Of a stretch of 11,470 bases of DNA, positions 1-5,862 are shown one piece after another. Every line of letters starts with the position of its first letter. The first letter of the stretch is position 1. The notes under the pieces are model-generated. The model did no database searches. It was given only the letters and a program-made list of their open reading frames with translations, and was not told the DNA's origin. The stretch comes from an uncultured Candidatus Berkelbacteria bacterium (GTDB lineage Bacteria; Patescibacteriota; UBA1384; CAILIB01), in NCBI GenBank assembly GCA_937895715.1, contig CALBLZ010000237.1:1-11470 (forward strand), read 5' to 3'. A program made the position numbers and the translations under genes.

Positions 1-95
1 TTTTGTCATACCGTTCAATATTTGTGTTCATGGGCGGTAGTTATGTCTCGTCTAAGGGTAGCAGGGGGGAGCAAAACTTGGTAGGCTTAACAGGT

Positions 96-1040
96 ATGAA
101 AAACGACTACGTTATCGAGGCCAATGGTCTCACAAAATCGTATGGTGACCTCGAAGTGCTCAAGGGTATTACCTTTGGTGTACCAAAAGGCACAATTTAC
201 GGGCTTTTAGGCCCAAATGGTGCAGGTAAAACCACGACGGTTCGCATTCTCACAACGCTGCTTTCTTACAATGGCGGCACAGCAACGGTAAATGGTTTCG
301 ACGTATCGACTCAAGCCGATGACGTCCGCCAAGGCATGGGCTTAACCGGTCAGTCTACTTCGGTAGATGATCTCCTGCCTGGTATTTTCAACCTTGAGAT
401 GATTGGTCGCCTCTACGGTATGTCTAAAGCAGACGCCAAGGCACGAGCGGCCGAGCTTATTGAGCGTTTCGATCTTACCGACGCCGCAAATCGGTTGGCT
501 AAAACCTACTCCGGTGGTATGCGCCGACGCCTCGATTTGGCAGCTAGCATTATTACCTCTCCACCAGTTCTGTTCCTAGACGAGCCAACAACCGGTCTCG
601 ATCCTGCAAGCCGCCGCTCAATGTGGGGGATTATTAAGGGTCTCGTTGCTGACGGCACAACTGTGCTTCTCACTACCCAGTACCTCGAAGAAGCCGACCA
701 GCTAGCCGACCGCATTGGTGTTATTGATCACGGTGTACTGATTGCCGAGGGCACAGCGGATGAGCTCAAGGCCAAGGTTGGTGGTGAGCGCCTCGAGCTT
801 ACCTTTACCGATGCAGCCGATCTTGCTGCTGCTCACAAGCTGTTTGGAAAAGCTTCACGCATTCATGCCGATACTGGCGCTCTAAGCATGGAAGTTACTA
901 AGGGTGTTTCTCAAATTAAAGATGTACTTACCGACCTAGAAAAGGCAAAGATTACTGTCGACAGCTTTGCAATGCATCGCCCAACCCTAGACGACGTATT
1001 CCTCAAGCTTACCGGCAAGGAAACAGAGGAGGCCAAATGA
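96..1040 (+). CDS. DrrA-type ABC transporter ATP-binding protein
   Basis: This is the nucleotide-binding subunit of an ABC-2 exporter of the daunorubicin-resistance (DrrA) type. It would hydrolyse ATP on the cytoplasmic face to drive the permease encoded next. From the ATG at 96 the protein has 314 residues: Walker A GPNGAGKT (39-46), Q-loop Gln86, signature YSGGMRRRLDL (138-148), Walker B VLFLDEP (158-164) and the D-loop GLDP. The usual H-loop His is Gln in TTQYLEEADQLADRI, which is normal for the DrrA branch. A C-terminal extension of about 90 residues follows, as in DrrA proteins. The start is uncertain. ATG 96 fits family length, but an in-frame TTG at 78 has the better ribosome site (GGAG at 68-71, 6 nt away), and the frame is open to the window edge. 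The last four bases overlap the permease start (ATGA), so the two are translationally coupled. Substrate unknown. Confidence 0.93.
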   Translation: MKNDYVIEANGLTKSYGDLEVLKGITFGVPKGTIYGLLGPNGAGKTTTVRILTTLLSYNGGTATVNGFDVSTQADDVRQGMGLTGQSTSVDDLLPGIFNLEMIGRLYGMSKADAKARAAELIERFDLTDAANRLAKTYSGGMRRRLDLAASIITSPPVLFLDEPTTGLDPASRRSMWGIIKGLVADGTTVLLTTQYLEEADQLADRIGVIDHGVLIAEGTADELKAKVGGERLELTFTDAADLAAAHKLFGKASRIHADTGALSMEVTKGVSQIKDVLTDLEKAKITVDSFAMHRPTLDDVFLKLTGKETEEAK

Positions 1041-1822
1041 TCATGAAGAAACGTTCCTACCTGGTTCGCCTGGCGAGCAATACTAACGTGATGATTGCCC
1101 GCAGTATGCGTCACATTCTGGCTGTGCCAGATATGCTACTCGGTGTTACTATTCAGCCGATCATGTTTGTGGTGCTCTTCCGCTACGTATTTGGTGGGGC
1201 AATCGAAACTGGTGGCGTAAGCTACATTAACTTTTTGATGGCAGGTATCTTTGTGCAGACGGCTGCTTTTGGAGCAACGACCACTGGGTTTAGCATTGCC
1301 TCCGATCTGCAGCGCGGCATTATCGACCGCTTCCGCTCACTGCCAATGATCCCAAGCTCAGTACTGGCCGGACACATTGTGGCAGATCTGGTGCGTAACA
1401 CCTTCGCCACCATTGTGATGGTAGTTGCAGGCCTTGCAGTTGGGTTCCGCCCAAGCGCTGGTGTGCTCGAGTGGCTCGCTGTATTCGGTCTGATTCTCTT
1501 GTTCACCTTCGCCCTTTCTTGGCTCTCCGCCATTGTTGGCTTAATGGGAAAGAGTGTGGAGTTTGTGCAGCAGATGAGCTTTATCGTCATTTTCCCACTT
1601 ACCTTTATCAGCAGCGCGTTCGTGCCAACCTCCACCATGCCAGAGTGGCTGCGTGGCTTTGCCGAAAACCAGCCTGTTACCCGAACAGTAGAGGCCACGC
1701 GCGCCCTTCTGCTCGACCTGCCGCTTAAAGATCATGCGACGTGGGCGGTTATTTGGAGTCTGGTTATTCTGGTGATTTCGTACCCAGTTGCGAGTGCGAT
1801 GTTTAAGCGCATCGGGCGTTAG
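1037..1822 (+). CDS. DrrB-type ABC-2 transporter permease
   Basis: This is the membrane subunit partnering the ATPase just upstream; the two genes overlap by ATGA. The 261-residue product has the six hydrophobic segments usual for ABC-2 permeases: near 30-50, 63-83, 110-135, 143-168, 175-198 and 235-255. It also has the family hallmarks RGIIDRFRSLPM after the second segment and FISSAFVPTSTMPEWLRGFAENQPVT before the last, both very DrrB-like. A second ATG two codons in (1043) is an equally possible start. Proteins of this type export drugs, lipids or glycan precursors. Nothing here fixes the substrate, so a resistance role is only inference. The gene ends one base into the start of the next reading frame. 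Confidence 0.93.
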   Translation: MIMKKRSYLVRLASNTNVMIARSMRHILAVPDMLLGVTIQPIMFVVLFRYVFGGAIETGGVSYINFLMAGIFVQTAAFGATTTGFSIASDLQRGIIDRFRSLPMIPSSVLAGHIVADLVRNTFATIVMVVAGLAVGFRPSAGVLEWLAVFGLILLFTFALSWLSAIVGLMGKSVEFVQQMSFIVIFPLTFISSAFVPTSTMPEWLRGFAENQPVTRTVEATRALLLDLPLKDHATWAVIWSLVILVISYPVASAMFKRIGR

Positions 1823-2145
1823 TGGCGACTGAGCAGGGAACAATCGACCTGCTCTTGCAACAATTGAGTGGTCTTGGTGATGTGCGTACTCGCAAGATGT
1901 TTGGCGAGTACGCTTTGTATATTGGCATCAAGCTCCCGGCCCTAGTGTGCGACAACCAGCTCTTTGTGAAGCACACAGCGAGTGGTAGCGCGCTCCTCGA
2001 TGAATCTCACCTAGCGCCACCGTATCCGGGCGCCAAGCCTTATCTGTGCGTGCCTGAGGAGCTGTGGCATGACCGAGCCTGGTTATGTGAGTTACTACAA
2101 ATAACTGCTGACGAATTACCCGAGCCTAAGCCAAAGAAGAAGTAA
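1822..2145 (+). CDS. TfoX N-terminal domain protein
   Basis: A 107-residue protein matching the TfoX N-terminal domain: RKMFGEYALYIGIKLPALVCDNQLFVK (about 24-50) is the family core, followed by the PYPGAKPYLCVPEEL segment. It starts with GTG at 1822, sharing one base with the permease stop codon (TAGTG), so translation is probably coupled. Full-length TfoX/Sxy proteins regulate competence in gammaproteobacteria. The free-standing N-terminal domain is widespread and its function is not settled, so a competence role should not be assumed. The Lys-rich tail (KPKPKKK) could bind nucleic acid, but this is speculation. It sits third in the exporter-msrA operon, 14 nt before msrA. Confidence 0.85.
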   Translation: MATEQGTIDLLLQQLSGLGDVRTRKMFGEYALYIGIKLPALVCDNQLFVKHTASGSALLDESHLAPPYPGAKPYLCVPEELWHDRAWLCELLQITADELPEPKPKKK

Positions 2146-2159
2146 CGAAAAGGAGGCGC

Positions 2160-2699
2160 ATGCCACAAGAAGAAACTATTACGCTTGCAGGCGGATGCTT
2201 CCGGTGTACAGAAGCGATTTTTACTGCTCTGAAAGGTGTGAACGAGGTAGTATCGGGCTATACCGGTGGTGATGTGCCAAACCCAACCTATGAACAAATT
2301 TGTACCGGCACCACAGGTCACGCCGAAGCTATACAAGTACATTTCGACCCAACAGTACTGAGCCTGCATGATTTACTCACAATTTTCTTCACGCTCCACG
2401 ACCCGACCACACTCAACCGACAGGGGGCTGATGTCGGCACGCAGTACCGATCGGCGGTGTTCTACTCATCTGAGGAACAAAAAAAGGTGGCTGAAGGGGT
2501 GATTGCTGAGGTTGAAGCCAAAGAAGTCTGGCCCGATCCAATCGTTACAGAAGTTACTCATTTGGAAGAGTTCTACCCGGCCGAAGATTACCACCAGCGG
2601 TTCTTTGCCAAGAACGCTAGCAATATGTACTGCCAGGTAGTGATCAATCCGAAAGTTTCAAAACTGCGTAAGGAATTTAGCGATAAGCTGCTTGGCTAG
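2160..2699 (+). CDS. msrA: Peptide methionine-S-sulfoxide reductase MsrA (active-site Trp to Arg variant)
   Basis: MsrA reduces the S-epimer of methionine sulfoxide in proteins, repairing oxidative damage. The 179-residue cytoplasmic product has the whole family pattern: GGCF with catalytic Cys13, GYTGG (33-37), NPTYEQICTGTTGHAEA (41-57), GADVGTQYRSAVFY (89-102) and FYPAEDYHQRFF (138-149), with a late Cys158 that could act as resolving cysteine. The usual GCFW active-site motif reads GCFR (Arg15, codon CGG at 2202-2204), one transition away from TGG. That Trp normally lines the pocket for the substrate methyl group. The start is fixed by AAGGAGG at 2150-2156, just upstream of the ATG. It is the last gene of the operon. 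No MsrB domain is fused and no msrB is seen nearby. Confidence 0.93.
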   Translation: MPQEETITLAGGCFRCTEAIFTALKGVNEVVSGYTGGDVPNPTYEQICTGTTGHAEAIQVHFDPTVLSLHDLLTIFFTLHDPTTLNRQGADVGTQYRSAVFYSSEEQKKVAEGVIAEVEAKEVWPDPIVTEVTHLEEFYPAEDYHQRFFAKNASNMYCQVVINPKVSKLRKEFSDKLLG

Positions 2700-2768
2700 T
2701 TCAGGTAGCTCGGTGCTCTACTGAGCGCGCGCAGACCTATATTTACAGACATTAAAGCGCCTACCAGA

Positions 2769-2797
2769 TTGACAAAGGGCGGTTTTTGTGGTACTAT
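2769..2797 (+). promoter_or_regulatory. Strong sigma-70 promoter with extended -10
   Basis: TTGACA at 2769-2774, a 17-nt spacer, then TACTAT at 2792-2797, preceded by TG at 2789-2790 (extended -10). Predicted transcription start is near 2803-2805, so the transcript would begin only about five bases before the ATG at 2809. The 68 bases between the msrA stop and this promoter hold only a small hairpin (GCTCGGT/ACTGAGC, 2708-2726) without a T-tract. Confidence 0.85.
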
Positions 2798-2808
2798 TCC
2801 GCCCACGA

Positions 2809-3126
2809 ATGAGAGTTGTTCTTGGCCTATATTTCTCGTCTGTTTGTCATTTTTACGGCTGGGCGGTTATTCTCCCGGAAGGAAGAAGGGCCAATCAAGT
2901 AGTTGTAGCGCTTCTGCCTGCTGCCTCGGTTAAGGCGGGAGGCGAGTGCCCACTCGTTATTGCCCCACCTCACCGCAAGGTCGTCCGCGGGGCGTTAAGT
3001 ATGGGGTTCTGCCCCAAACTTTCCCAATCAGGGAGCATTCTCTTAACAAAGAAGGGCCTCCCACTCGTGCTCGAGCTACACTATGCCAATGGAGAAATCT
3101 ACCGCGTAGTGATGCACAGGGGCTGA
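2809..3126 (+). CDS. Hypothetical protein, 105 residues, near-leaderless
   Basis: I do not recognise this protein. The 105 residues have a mildly hydrophobic start (MRVVLGLYFSSVCHFYGWAV), three Cys (13, 48 and about 74), and a C-terminal stretch LVLELHYANGEIYRVVMHRG that looks like a beta hairpin. No clear signal peptide or transmembrane helix. The case for a real gene is its setting: a near-consensus promoter ends 11 nt before the ATG, and an intrinsic terminator starts 14 nt after the stop, so the reading frame fills the transcript. No Shine-Dalgarno site is present, so translation would be near-leaderless. The alternative is a structured non-coding RNA of about 370 nt, which I consider less likely because the frame is open throughout. 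Confidence 0.6.
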   Translation: MRVVLGLYFSSVCHFYGWAVILPEGRRANQVVVALLPAASVKAGGECPLVIAPPHRKVVRGALSMGFCPKLSQSGSILLTKKGLPLVLELHYANGEIYRVVMHRG

Positions 3127-3140
3127 GACTTACACTAAAG

Positions 3141-3177
3141 CGCCGACTCCCACACCAGGGGCCGGCGTTTTGCTTTT
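3141..3177 (+). terminator. Intrinsic terminator
   Basis: Stem CGCCG (3141-3145) with CGGCG (3163-3167), one A-C mismatch, then CTCC (3147-3150) with GGGG (3158-3161), closed by a 7-nt loop and followed by TTTTGCTTTT. It ends the transcript of the 105-residue gene. Confidence 0.85.
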
Positions 3178-3189
3178 GCCCAAATACTC

Positions 3190-3218
3190 TTGACTATTTG
3201 GCGAAAATATGATAGTAT
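3190..3218 (+). promoter_or_regulatory. Sigma-70 promoter with extended -10
   Basis: TTGACT at 3190-3195, a 17-nt spacer, TAGTAT at 3213-3218, with TG at 3210-3211 (extended -10). Same layout as the promoter at 2769. Predicted start is near 3225, giving a leader of about 29 nt before the ATG at 3254. It begins 12 nt after the preceding terminator. Confidence 0.85.
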
Positions 3219-3253
3219 TTCGTGTTCGAACATCGGTTCGGGCAAACAAGAAT

Positions 3254-3835
3254 ATGAAGATCTTTTGGTTAGCCGCCGCTATCGTCGTCGCCATGTTGCT
3301 TTGCCTTGCGGTTCCTCTGTTTGATCAGGGAGAAAGGGCAAGGCAGCAACTTCACAGCAAGGCTGTTGTGGATCTCGTCGCCAACGAAATCGTGGAGCAT
3401 GGGGACACAGTCCTACTGCTCCAGCTCCCGGCCTCGGTCGTGGAGCGTGCTCGTCCGCGAGCACTGGCAATCTTCCAGGAGCACGTCACTGAAGTCCTCG
3501 ACGGGGTTGAGGCTGCGCCGGCCGTTTTCTGGCCGGAGATGAGAGCACTGTATCGCTACGTCGTATTCAGCGGCTCCAATGTCACCTCGGCCGGTTACTC
3601 AGACGGAGGTGCCTGGGCGGCACTTCCCGACCAGGGGCGATTCAATCGTCTCCTTAAGGAGTACCACCGGAGGAATGTTGCCGACCTCATTGAGGGAGGT
3701 ATTGGTTCCAACGAGCGTGCGGGCATGGCCCTTGCCTACCTAGACAAGGACCCCAACGACTTTTCACTGTGGCGGGGTGACATCCCCGCCCGCGACCTCG
3801 ACAAATTGAAGGAGCTCGTGGCAGAACTGCCATGA
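3254..3835 (+). CDS. Hypothetical membrane-anchored protein, 193 residues
   Basis: Not recognised. The 193-residue product starts with a hydrophobic segment, MKIFWLAAAIVVAMLLCLAV (1-20), best read as a signal anchor. Charged helical sequence follows (about 25-130), with a motif PASVVERARPRALAIFQEHVT and a C-terminal half rich in Asp, Arg and Leu. It is probably outside the membrane and mostly alpha-helical. The ATG at 3254 is chosen because the in-frame ATG at 3209 lies inside the promoter and would precede the transcript. No strong Shine-Dalgarno sequence. The gene is alone between its own promoter and terminator. Codons end in G or C more often than in the exporter operon, which may mark different ancestry or high expression; this was judged by eye. 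Confidence 0.75.
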   Translation: MKIFWLAAAIVVAMLLCLAVPLFDQGERARQQLHSKAVVDLVANEIVEHGDTVLLLQLPASVVERARPRALAIFQEHVTEVLDGVEAAPAVFWPEMRALYRYVVFSGSNVTSAGYSDGGAWAALPDQGRFNRLLKEYHRRNVADLIEGGIGSNERAGMALAYLDKDPNDFSLWRGDIPARDLDKLKELVAELP

Positions 3836-3851
3836 GCTCCTCCGTCCGAAG

Positions 3852-3880
3852 CCGGCGCCCCACCTCGGGGGGCCGGTTTT
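3852..3880 (+). terminator. Intrinsic terminator
   Basis: GC-rich hairpin, CCGGCGCCCC (3852-3861) pairing with CGGGGGGCCGG (3866-3876) with one G-G mismatch and a 5-nt loop, followed by TTTT. It lies between two convergent genes. The other strand lacks a T-tract, so it should mainly serve the plus strand. Confidence 0.85.
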
Positions 3881-3894
3881 CGCATATCCGGGTA

Positions 3895-4338
3895 CTATTT
3901 TGGGCGGCGTAACGTAGCGATTCCAGCTGCTACCAGCAAAATGTTTTTTACAATGTATTGCCCCTCAATCGTCAAACCAAACGGTGCGTGAGCAAAGGTT
4001 TCGGCAGGGAAGAAGAGTAGCGGGGTAAAGGTGCCGGCCATTTGCGGAAGCATAAGGTACACCGCCAGGCGGCTGGTTTTTGGGAAGAAGTAACAGAGTC
4101 CAATCGCGGTTTCCCATAGCGCCAAGCCAATGCGGATGGCATCGTCACTGAAAACATGGAAGGTGAGGATTTGAATCGTGCTATTTGCGAGCTCTTCGGC
4201 CGGGCTAATCCCAGGGAAGAATTTAACTGCCCCAAACCACAGGAAAATTATCCCGAGTGACCAGCGCACTAGGAGGAGGCCGTGCTGCTCGGCAAGGGTA
4301 GTGAACCAACTGTCGATGCGCTTCAACACTGTGTGCAT
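3895..4338 (-). CDS. DoxX-like integral membrane protein
   Basis: A 147-residue membrane protein with four hydrophobic segments (about 21-41, 68-86, 90-111 and 127-143). The pattern RWSLGIIFLWFGAVKFFPG (25-43), then MAGTFTPLLFFPAETF (100-115) and IEGQYIVKNILLVAAG (124-139) matches the DoxX/DUF417-like superfamily of small four-helix membrane proteins. Some relatives take part in thiosulfate:quinone oxidation or in oxidative-stress complexes. Most, including this one, have no assigned reaction. The ATG at 4338 is the natural start; no Shine-Dalgarno sequence precedes it. It lies downstream of the CsoSCA-like gene on the same strand but is separated by that gene's terminator, so it probably has its own promoter. 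Confidence 0.8.
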   Translation of the reverse strand: MHTVLKRIDSWFTTLAEQHGLLLVRWSLGIIFLWFGAVKFFPGISPAEELANSTIQILTFHVFSDDAIRIGLALWETAIGLCYFFPKTSRLAVYLMLPQMAGTFTPLLFFPAETFAHAPFGLTIEGQYIVKNILLVAAGIATLRRPK

Positions 4339-4369
4339 GGATCTAGTGTAGCGGATTTTTCATGCAAAT

Positions 4370-4402
4370 AAAAAGAAGCCCGCCGCGCAGTGCGCAACGG
4401 GC
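4370..4402 (-). terminator. Intrinsic terminator, minus strand
   Basis: On the minus strand an 11-bp stem with two G-T pairs, GCCCGTTGCGC (4402-4392) with GCGCGGCGGGC (4388-4378), a 3-nt loop, then TTCTTTTT (4377-4370). It sits 28 nt after the stop of the CsoSCA-like gene. Confidence 0.92.
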
Positions 4403-4430
4403 AACTCTAATATACGAACACCTGAAGCGC

Positions 4431-5609
4431 CTAGCAGTCTGGGCGCTTGCCGTTTGCCACCTTGGGAAGGGGCCACTTTGGCAGGAGGTGTGCGTTTGGC
4501 AAGTCTTCATCGCACACTTCGATGAACTTCATGTCGGGCTCAAAATACCCAGCGAGTACATCAACCTTGCCCTTGAGCGTCTGAAGACTTTCCTGCAGCT
4601 CGTTTAGCTTGGTTGCTCCTGGTGCCCCGAAGAGGTACTCGAGGCCTGCGTGCTTAAAGTGCCCCGCCTTTAACTGGCACTGCCGAACGTGCGGCCCATT
4701 GTGGGGGTCCTCACAGAGAGCGGCGGTGATCAGTAGGATCTCACGATCACTGGGGATTCGGCCAGCCTCGAGGTTCTGCTTGATGATGCCCATTGCAGTG
4801 CCGAGCGGAGCAAAGAGGTCGTCTGAGAATGGACCAACGCGGAAGGCGGTGTTTATATCGAACACACCGAGTGCGCCGCGTCCGAAGATCACGATGCGCT
4901 CTGTGTGGTCGACGGTTTGCACCCCATCCTTGAGCTCGCGGATGTACTCAGAGTTCCGGAGAATCAGGTACGCCATTTCTTTGACGTGCTTTTCAGTAGC
5001 ACTCGGGTAGTACTGCTTGAGTAGGGCACGTACGCTGGCTTCACTCGGCTCAATGCCAAGCTCGCTGACGTAGGTTCCCTTGGAGCCATCCTCCGATACC
5101 ATGTAGATGTCTCCCTTGTCAGTATCGTAGCCCCAAGCCACCACGAGTACCCGAGCCTCTTGCTGCCAGACAAAACGAGACTGCGCGAGCTGAAGGTTTA
5201 TGCCTTCGCGTGCAGCAGTCAGATCGTGTCCGTAGGCTTTACAGCCTAATCCAGCATTGTTGCACTTGGAAAAGTGGAACGACTCAATGACGAGGGCGTA
5301 CCCATGTTTCACGACGTCACGCTCGACATCACTTACAAGGAGATGCCCGAACCAAGGCGAACCAAGGTTGAACGCTCCGCGCATGCCGTAGGTTCGAACG
5401 GTGCCGGTTGGTAGCTTACAGACTCTTTCGAAGTCGTGTCTACCATCCATACACCCAAGAAAGAACACGCGCACATGGTTGTACTCTTCCCAGTGCCTTC
5501 GACTCAGGTGACCCTGCTCGTAGGTTTTGGCGTACTGCTCGAATGAGGCGAGAGCAAACTCACGCGTCGTTTGAAAGTTGTCTGGGTTAGGCTTTGCCAT
5601 GTGCTTCAT
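4431..5609 (-). CDS. Putative CsoSCA-like (beta-type) carbonic anhydrase or zinc-site homologue
   Basis: A 392-residue soluble protein that appears to carry a beta-carbonic-anhydrase-type zinc site. VRVFFLGCMDGR (46-57) gives the Cys-x-Asp-x-Arg motif (Cys53, Asp55, Arg57), and His112 with Cys123 are spaced 11 apart. In CsoSCA, the carboxysomal carbonic anhydrase, the zinc ligands are a Cys, a His and a Cys with the same 11-residue His-Cys spacing, and the Asp-Arg pair gates the site. The second half has a similar strand, ERIVIFGRGALG (237-248), with the Cys replaced, consistent with the degenerate second domain of CsoSCA. Cys116 and a Cys/His-rich stretch (299-320) are extra. Start at 5609 is chosen over ATG 5600 because AAGGA lies 4 nt upstream. 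No shell or RuBisCO genes are in view, so carbonic anhydrase activity is an inference and the role is unknown. Confidence 0.65.
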   Translation of the reverse strand: MKHMAKPNPDNFQTTREFALASFEQYAKTYEQGHLSRRHWEEYNHVRVFFLGCMDGRHDFERVCKLPTGTVRTYGMRGAFNLGSPWFGHLLVSDVERDVVKHGYALVIESFHFSKCNNAGLGCKAYGHDLTAAREGINLQLAQSRFVWQQEARVLVVAWGYDTDKGDIYMVSEDGSKGTYVSELGIEPSEASVRALLKQYYPSATEKHVKEMAYLILRNSEYIRELKDGVQTVDHTERIVIFGRGALGVFDINTAFRVGPFSDDLFAPLGTAMGIIKQNLEAGRIPSDREILLITAALCEDPHNGPHVRQCQLKAGHFKHAGLEYLFGAPGATKLNELQESLQTLKGKVDVLAGYFEPDMKFIEVCDEDLPNAHLLPKWPLPKVANGKRPDC

Positions 5610-5862
5610 ACCGTCCTTGGTTACTGGTCGTGGTCAGCGCACTGAGCGCCAACAAAAGTTGTTGAATGATTGTCCCCGCGTCATGGGCACACGTGTAATT
5701 GCAATCAGTGGTAAACATTGCTCCTCGAAACTGTCCCTCAATCGACCTGAGGCGACAAGTTCTAGCATTACTCTGAACCCAGGTGTCAGTCAAGAGCTCA
5801 GATCGTTTTTACCCAAATCACGGACTTGGGGTATAGTATACGTACATGAACAAGGAGGGAGA
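5610..5862. other. 253-nt divergent intergenic region with a hairpin
   Basis: This lies between the divergent CsoSCA-like and single-pass membrane protein genes. It holds the plus-strand promoter at 5808-5837 and a hairpin at 5732-5757 (TGTC-CCTCA with TGAGG-C-GACA, one bulged C, 7-nt loop) without a T-tract. I found no convincing promoter for the minus gene, no tRNA fold and no credible small gene. The plus frame is open across it, but this looks accidental. Confidence 0.5.
5808..5837 (+). promoter_or_regulatory. Sigma-70 promoter
   Basis: TTTACC at 5808-5813, an 18-nt spacer and TATAGT at 5832-5837. The alternative -10 TAGTAT is at 5834-5839. Transcription would start near 5844, followed by an AAGGAGGG ribosome site at 5853 and the ATG at 5863. 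The -35 is weak; the -10 and the downstream start signals are good. Confidence 0.65.

Noticed and set aside
690..700. Gln in place of the H-loop His in the ABC ATPase
   Set aside because: TTQYLEEADQLADRI is the usual form in the DrrA branch, so it is not a defect.
1222..1698. Minus-strand open frame of 158 codons inside the permease gene
   Set aside because: Antisense to a clear DrrB gene, with no start signals or recognisable protein pattern.
2708..2726. Hairpin after msrA as a terminator
   Set aside because: The stem is short, with a wobble pair, and no T-tract follows.
2875..2885. CCGGAAGGAAG identical to the apical part of SRP RNA helix 8
   Set aside because: The flanking symmetric-loop bases are missing (AAGAAGGG instead of AGCAG), the surrounding bases do not form the long SRP stem, and the stretch lies in an open reading frame. 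Probably coincidence; a covariance-model search would settle it.
3209..3253. Earlier ATG for the 193-residue gene
   Set aside because: It lies within the promoter -10 region, upstream of the predicted transcription start, and would put basic residues ahead of the signal anchor.
5578..5862. In-frame upstream extension of the membrane protein gene by 95 codons
   Set aside because: It overlaps the start of the divergent gene, precedes the promoter at 5808 and has no ribosome site, while ATG 5863 has a strong one.
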